A DNA stretch of 16,294 nt from Acidobacteriota bacterium (GTDB lineage Bacteria; Acidobacteriota; Terriglobia; Terriglobales; Acidobacteriaceae), in assembly GCA_021780095.1 (NCBI GenBank), contig JAJXZK010000339.1:1-16294 (forward strand), given 5' to 3'. Below the pieces are notes generated by a model. It did no database searches. It worked only from the letters and a program-made list of their open reading frames with translations, and was not told the DNA's origin. The position numbers and the translations under genes are program-made. Below are positions 14,082-16,294 of this stretch, piece by piece. Position 1 is the first letter of the stretch; each line of letters begins with the position of its first letter.

Positions 14082-14112
14082 TTGACAGGTCCCACTTCCG
14101 GCGAGCAAAAAT
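14082..14112 (+). promoter_or_regulatory. Weak candidate promoter of the sigma-54 activator gene
   Basis: A perfect TTGACA (14082-14087) is followed after 19 nt by AAAAAT (14107-14112), a poor -10. It lies 28-58 bp before the ATG at 14140. No -24/-12 (GG-N10-GC type) sigma-54 promoter was seen in the gap from 13957 to 14139, which otherwise holds nothing I can name. Confidence 0.3.
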
Positions 14113-14139
14113 TATTCCGGCTCAGGTCTCTGCACGGGA

Positions 14140-16104
14140 ATGCCGCGAGAATCAGTTCAGACCCCCCAAGTGCTTGAGCTAAAGGCAGTTACCGAAAAGA
14201 TGCTGTCCACTGCAGACCGTTTGGTGAGGGCGCGGGCACTTTTGGAGCGTTCTCACTCGGCCGAGATTTCTCGCGATCTTTTGCGCACCGAGATCCGCGA
14301 CTCCTGGCAACGATGTCTCGATTCTGGGCTTGAACCTACTCGGCCACCCCGTCAGATGGCTCTGACCTCGCTGGAATTGCATGCCCTGATCGAACAAGAC
14401 TCCTATCTGGTGCACCTCGCCAAGACTGAGTTTCGAAAGCTCCAGAAGCAAATACCGGGCGACAACTTCGTCATTGGGTTCGCCAATCGTGAGGCGGTTC
14501 TGATGGACGTCATCTCCTCGAGCCCATCCGGTCCCTCCCAGGTGTCCCCGGGATTTTGCTGGAAGGAGAATATCCGCGGCACCAATGCTCTTGGGACAGC
14601 AGCCTTCAATCGGAGTCCGGTCTCAGTCCATTCGCTAGAACACTTCTTCCGTGATTACAGCGGACTCACCTGTACGGCTGCCCCTGTAACCGATCCTGAT
14701 GGCGAAGTTGTCGGCATCCTTGATGTATCTTCCGATTGTCACTCGCGTCAACAACAGACGATGTCGCTGATTTGCATGTCTGTGCTGCATTTGGAGGCGG
14801 AGCTCTTTCGCGAGCGCTTTCGTTCCGACATCATTCTGCAATTCCACAGCCGCGATGAATTTGCCAATACGCTCGATGCCGGCTTGATTGCGCTCGACGA
14901 TGAGGGTCGAGTGATTCGCAGCAATCAGCAGGCCCGGTTTCTCCTTGAGGGCTTACCAATCGAAGCTGGGCACCACTTCGATGAGGTTTTCCGTGTCCCG
15001 TTTCGCGATTTCGCGTCTCGTCCGCACGCTGCCGGCAACCTCACCCAACTCGTCGATGTCAAGGGGAGCTCCTATAGCGTACGGGTCTACAACCTAAGCA
15101 TCAGCCCGCGCATCTCGTTTCCTGCCCCGCGTCCAACTCCAACGGATCTGGCGGAGAACCTTCCGGTCGGCTTTGTCTGTAAGGATCCGGTAGTCTCGCG
15201 GGCAGTCTCGATGGTCAAGCGCGCCGTCGAGATGTCCATCCCCATTCTCATTCGCGGGGAAACCGGAACGGGCAAGGAGATGCTCGCCCAATATGCGCAC
15301 CGTTTGAGCCGGAGAAGCGGCCGCTTCGTTCCGGTCAACTGTGCTGCGGTTCCAGAGAACCTCATCGAATCGGAACTGTTTGGCTATCGCGATGGCGCAT
15401 TCACCGGCGCGCGCAGTGGGGGATCTGCGGGTCTGGTCTTACAGGCGGATGGAGGCACGCTCTTTCTCGATGAAATCGGCGACATGCCGATCAGCCTCCA
15501 ACCCGCCTTGCTGCGGTTTCTCGACAATTGGACGGTCCGGCCCATCGGATCGAGTAAAGAGCAGAACGTCGACGTACAACTCATCACCGCCACCAACACT
15601 GACCTGGAACAGGCGATTACCGAAAGAAGGTTCAGGCGCGACCTCCTGCATCGCATCGACGGCGTTGAGATTTTCTTGCCTCCGCTTCATGAACGGTTGG
15701 ATTTTGAACAGATTGTTTGGGACGTGCTCGGTCGTATCTCCCCGCGCTCCAGCATCACTGAAGATGGGGTTCAGCTTTTACGAGAACAACCCTGGCCAGG
15801 AAATATTCGCGAATTGCGCAACATTCTCTCCCGAGCCATGATCTCGTGCTTCGGGTCGATCCTCTCGACGAAGGTGATCGAGTCGGTGTTGCCCAATGGT
15901 CATCGCAATGGCAGCGCACAACATCCCCATGCATCCGTGCTTCACGATCTGCGCCGGAACGCTGTGCTCGATGCCTACCGCAAGAATGGAGGAAATATCT
16001 CCAGGACGGCGCAGGAACTCTGTGTATCTCGCAACACGGTCTATCGAGAATTGAGATTGGCTGGACTTGTGGCGAAAGAAGATACAGAGCAGCATTTAGA
16101 TTGA
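14140..16104 (+). CDS. Sigma-54-dependent AcoR-type transcription activator, 654 aa
   Basis: A cytoplasmic enhancer-binding protein that would remodel sigma-54 RNA polymerase using ATP. ATG at 14140 (weak ribosome site), TGA at 16102-16104. N-terminal about 1-215: SWQRCLDSGL then a GAF-like sensor with CWKENIRGTNALGTAAF, HFFRDYSGLTCTAAPV and GEVVGILDVSS, the AcoR (COG3284) pattern. A PAS-like piece (LDAGLIALDDEGRVIRSNQQ) covers about 240-330. The AAA+ domain has Walker A GETGTGKE (373-380), the sigma-54 contact loop GAFTGA (419-424) and Walker B LFLDEIGD (441-448). The Fis-type HTH is NGGNISRTAQELCVSRNTVY (616-635). All key motifs are intact. AcoR itself regulates acetoin use, but the ligand here is unknown and no target operon lies in the window. 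Confidence 0.9.
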   Translation: MPRESVQTPQVLELKAVTEKMLSTADRLVRARALLERSHSAEISRDLLRTEIRDSWQRCLDSGLEPTRPPRQMALTSLELHALIEQDSYLVHLAKTEFRKLQKQIPGDNFVIGFANREAVLMDVISSSPSGPSQVSPGFCWKENIRGTNALGTAAFNRSPVSVHSLEHFFRDYSGLTCTAAPVTDPDGEVVGILDVSSDCHSRQQQTMSLICMSVLHLEAELFRERFRSDIILQFHSRDEFANTLDAGLIALDDEGRVIRSNQQARFLLEGLPIEAGHHFDEVFRVPFRDFASRPHAAGNLTQLVDVKGSSYSVRVYNLSISPRISFPAPRPTPTDLAENLPVGFVCKDPVVSRAVSMVKRAVEMSIPILIRGETGTGKEMLAQYAHRLSRRSGRFVPVNCAAVPENLIESELFGYRDGAFTGARSGGSAGLVLQADGGTLFLDEIGDMPISLQPALLRFLDNWTVRPIGSSKEQNVDVQLITATNTDLEQAITERRFRRDLLHRIDGVEIFLPPLHERLDFEQIVWDVLGRISPRSSITEDGVQLLREQPWPGNIRELRNILSRAMISCFGSILSTKVIESVLPNGHRNGSAQHPHASVLHDLRRNAVLDAYRKNGGNISRTAQELCVSRNTVYRELRLAGLVAKEDTEQHLD

Positions 16105-16126
16105 TTACGATTCGCTGTCCGGAACC

Positions 16127-16294
16127 TCACGGACGGCAGTGCCGAATAGATTCTTCAATTTTCATTTGTAGACAAAAATACTTCGTGCGCCGTGACAAGC
16201 CGGTGTTTTTCAGTGGGAGATAGTCCCACCCGGGAACTGGTTCGCTCCACCCGGTAGCAATCGAAGCGGCGATGGAGGCAACAAAATCGTCGGA
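16127..16294 (-). CDS. 3' end of an unrecognised gene running off the right edge (partial)
   Basis: The minus frame is open from the edge to TGA at 16129-16127 (55 codons). It reads SDDFVASIAASIATGWSEPV, then GWDYLPLKNTGLSRRTKYF, and ends KIEESIRHCRP. The mixed composition and Trp/Tyr spacing look like real protein, but I do not recognise a family. It converges on the activator gene with a 22-bp gap. A hairpin GTGGGA-GATAG-TCCCAC (16213-16229) inside it is probably incidental. Confidence 0.35.
   Translation of the reverse strand, partial: SDDFVASIAASIATGWSEPVPGWDYLPLKNTGLSRRTKYFCLQMKIEESIRHCRP

Noticed and set aside
16213..16229. Hairpin GTGGGA-GATAG-TCCCAC as terminator of the activator gene
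   Set aside because: It lies over 100 bp after the stop, has no T-tract, and falls inside a plausible minus-strand coding frame.
1..16294. CRISPR array, tRNA or rRNA genes
   Set aside because: No regularly spaced repeats, cloverleaf-like sequences or rRNA segments were seen; the only direct repeat is the 23-bp tandem pair.

Overview
The window looks like an accessory, defence-and-mobile-element-rich stretch of a fairly GC-rich bacterial genome, most likely an acidobacterium. The strongest hint is the first reading frame, which ends in a Gly-Thr-Tyr / Thr-Gly-Thr-Ser-Gly-Ser-Leu Ig-like tail that is very common in Acidobacteriota secreted proteins. The taxonomic call is inference; there is no rRNA or housekeeping marker.

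Layout. (1) 1-153 is the 3' end of the Ig-like protein, with a hairpin at 289-311. (2) 412-1664 is a compact co-directional cassette: three very small ORFs (52, 61 and 44 codons) followed by a GNAT-like acetyltransferase, closed by a hairpin. (3) 1910-2388 is a DUF2293 gene broken by a frameshift and an internal stop. (4) 2394-3716 (-) is an alpha-helical DUF6880-like protein, divergent with only 29 bp from the original start of a SWIM zinc-finger/SNF2 helicase gene (3746-6212). The 5' end of that helicase gene carries an exact 23-bp tandem duplication plus an apparent 1-nt loss, so only a GTG-started frame from 3897 is open. (5) 6634-9081 is an intact fusion of an archaeo-eukaryotic primase (AEP) domain with a superfamily 2 helicase, of the type found in TOTE conflict systems. 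A degenerate small ORF and a perfect 15-nt palindrome lie upstream. (6) 9282-9933 (-) is a Phd/YefM antitoxin and PIN toxin pair with its own -10 box and palindromic operator.

(7) 10057-13956 is an ISAs1-like insertion sequence on the minus strand. Its transposase carries an N-terminal DUF4338 (DruA-like) domain, is split by an A7 slippery site (A AAA AAG directly before a stop), and is interrupted by a ~1.98-kb group II intron (10391-12366/12368) that encodes a reverse transcriptase/maturase. The intron sits in the codon of the expected third catalytic acid (Glu) of the DDE triad. (8) 14140-16104 is an AcoR-type sigma-54 activator (GAF, AAA+, Fis-type HTH). A minus-strand ORF fragment of unknown function runs off the right edge.

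How it fits together. Regions 4-6 gather two different superfamily 2 motors, a primase and a toxin-antitoxin pair, which is what a defence island looks like. The DUF6880-like/SWIM-SNF2 pair may be a functional unit. The TOTE-type AEP-helicase may act alone or with a lost small partner. Decay marks (broken DUF2293, damaged SWIM-SNF2 5' end, degenerate ORF before the TOTE gene, nested IS and intron) show active gene turnover here. All functional statements rest on motif recognition from the translated sequence; no database search was run.
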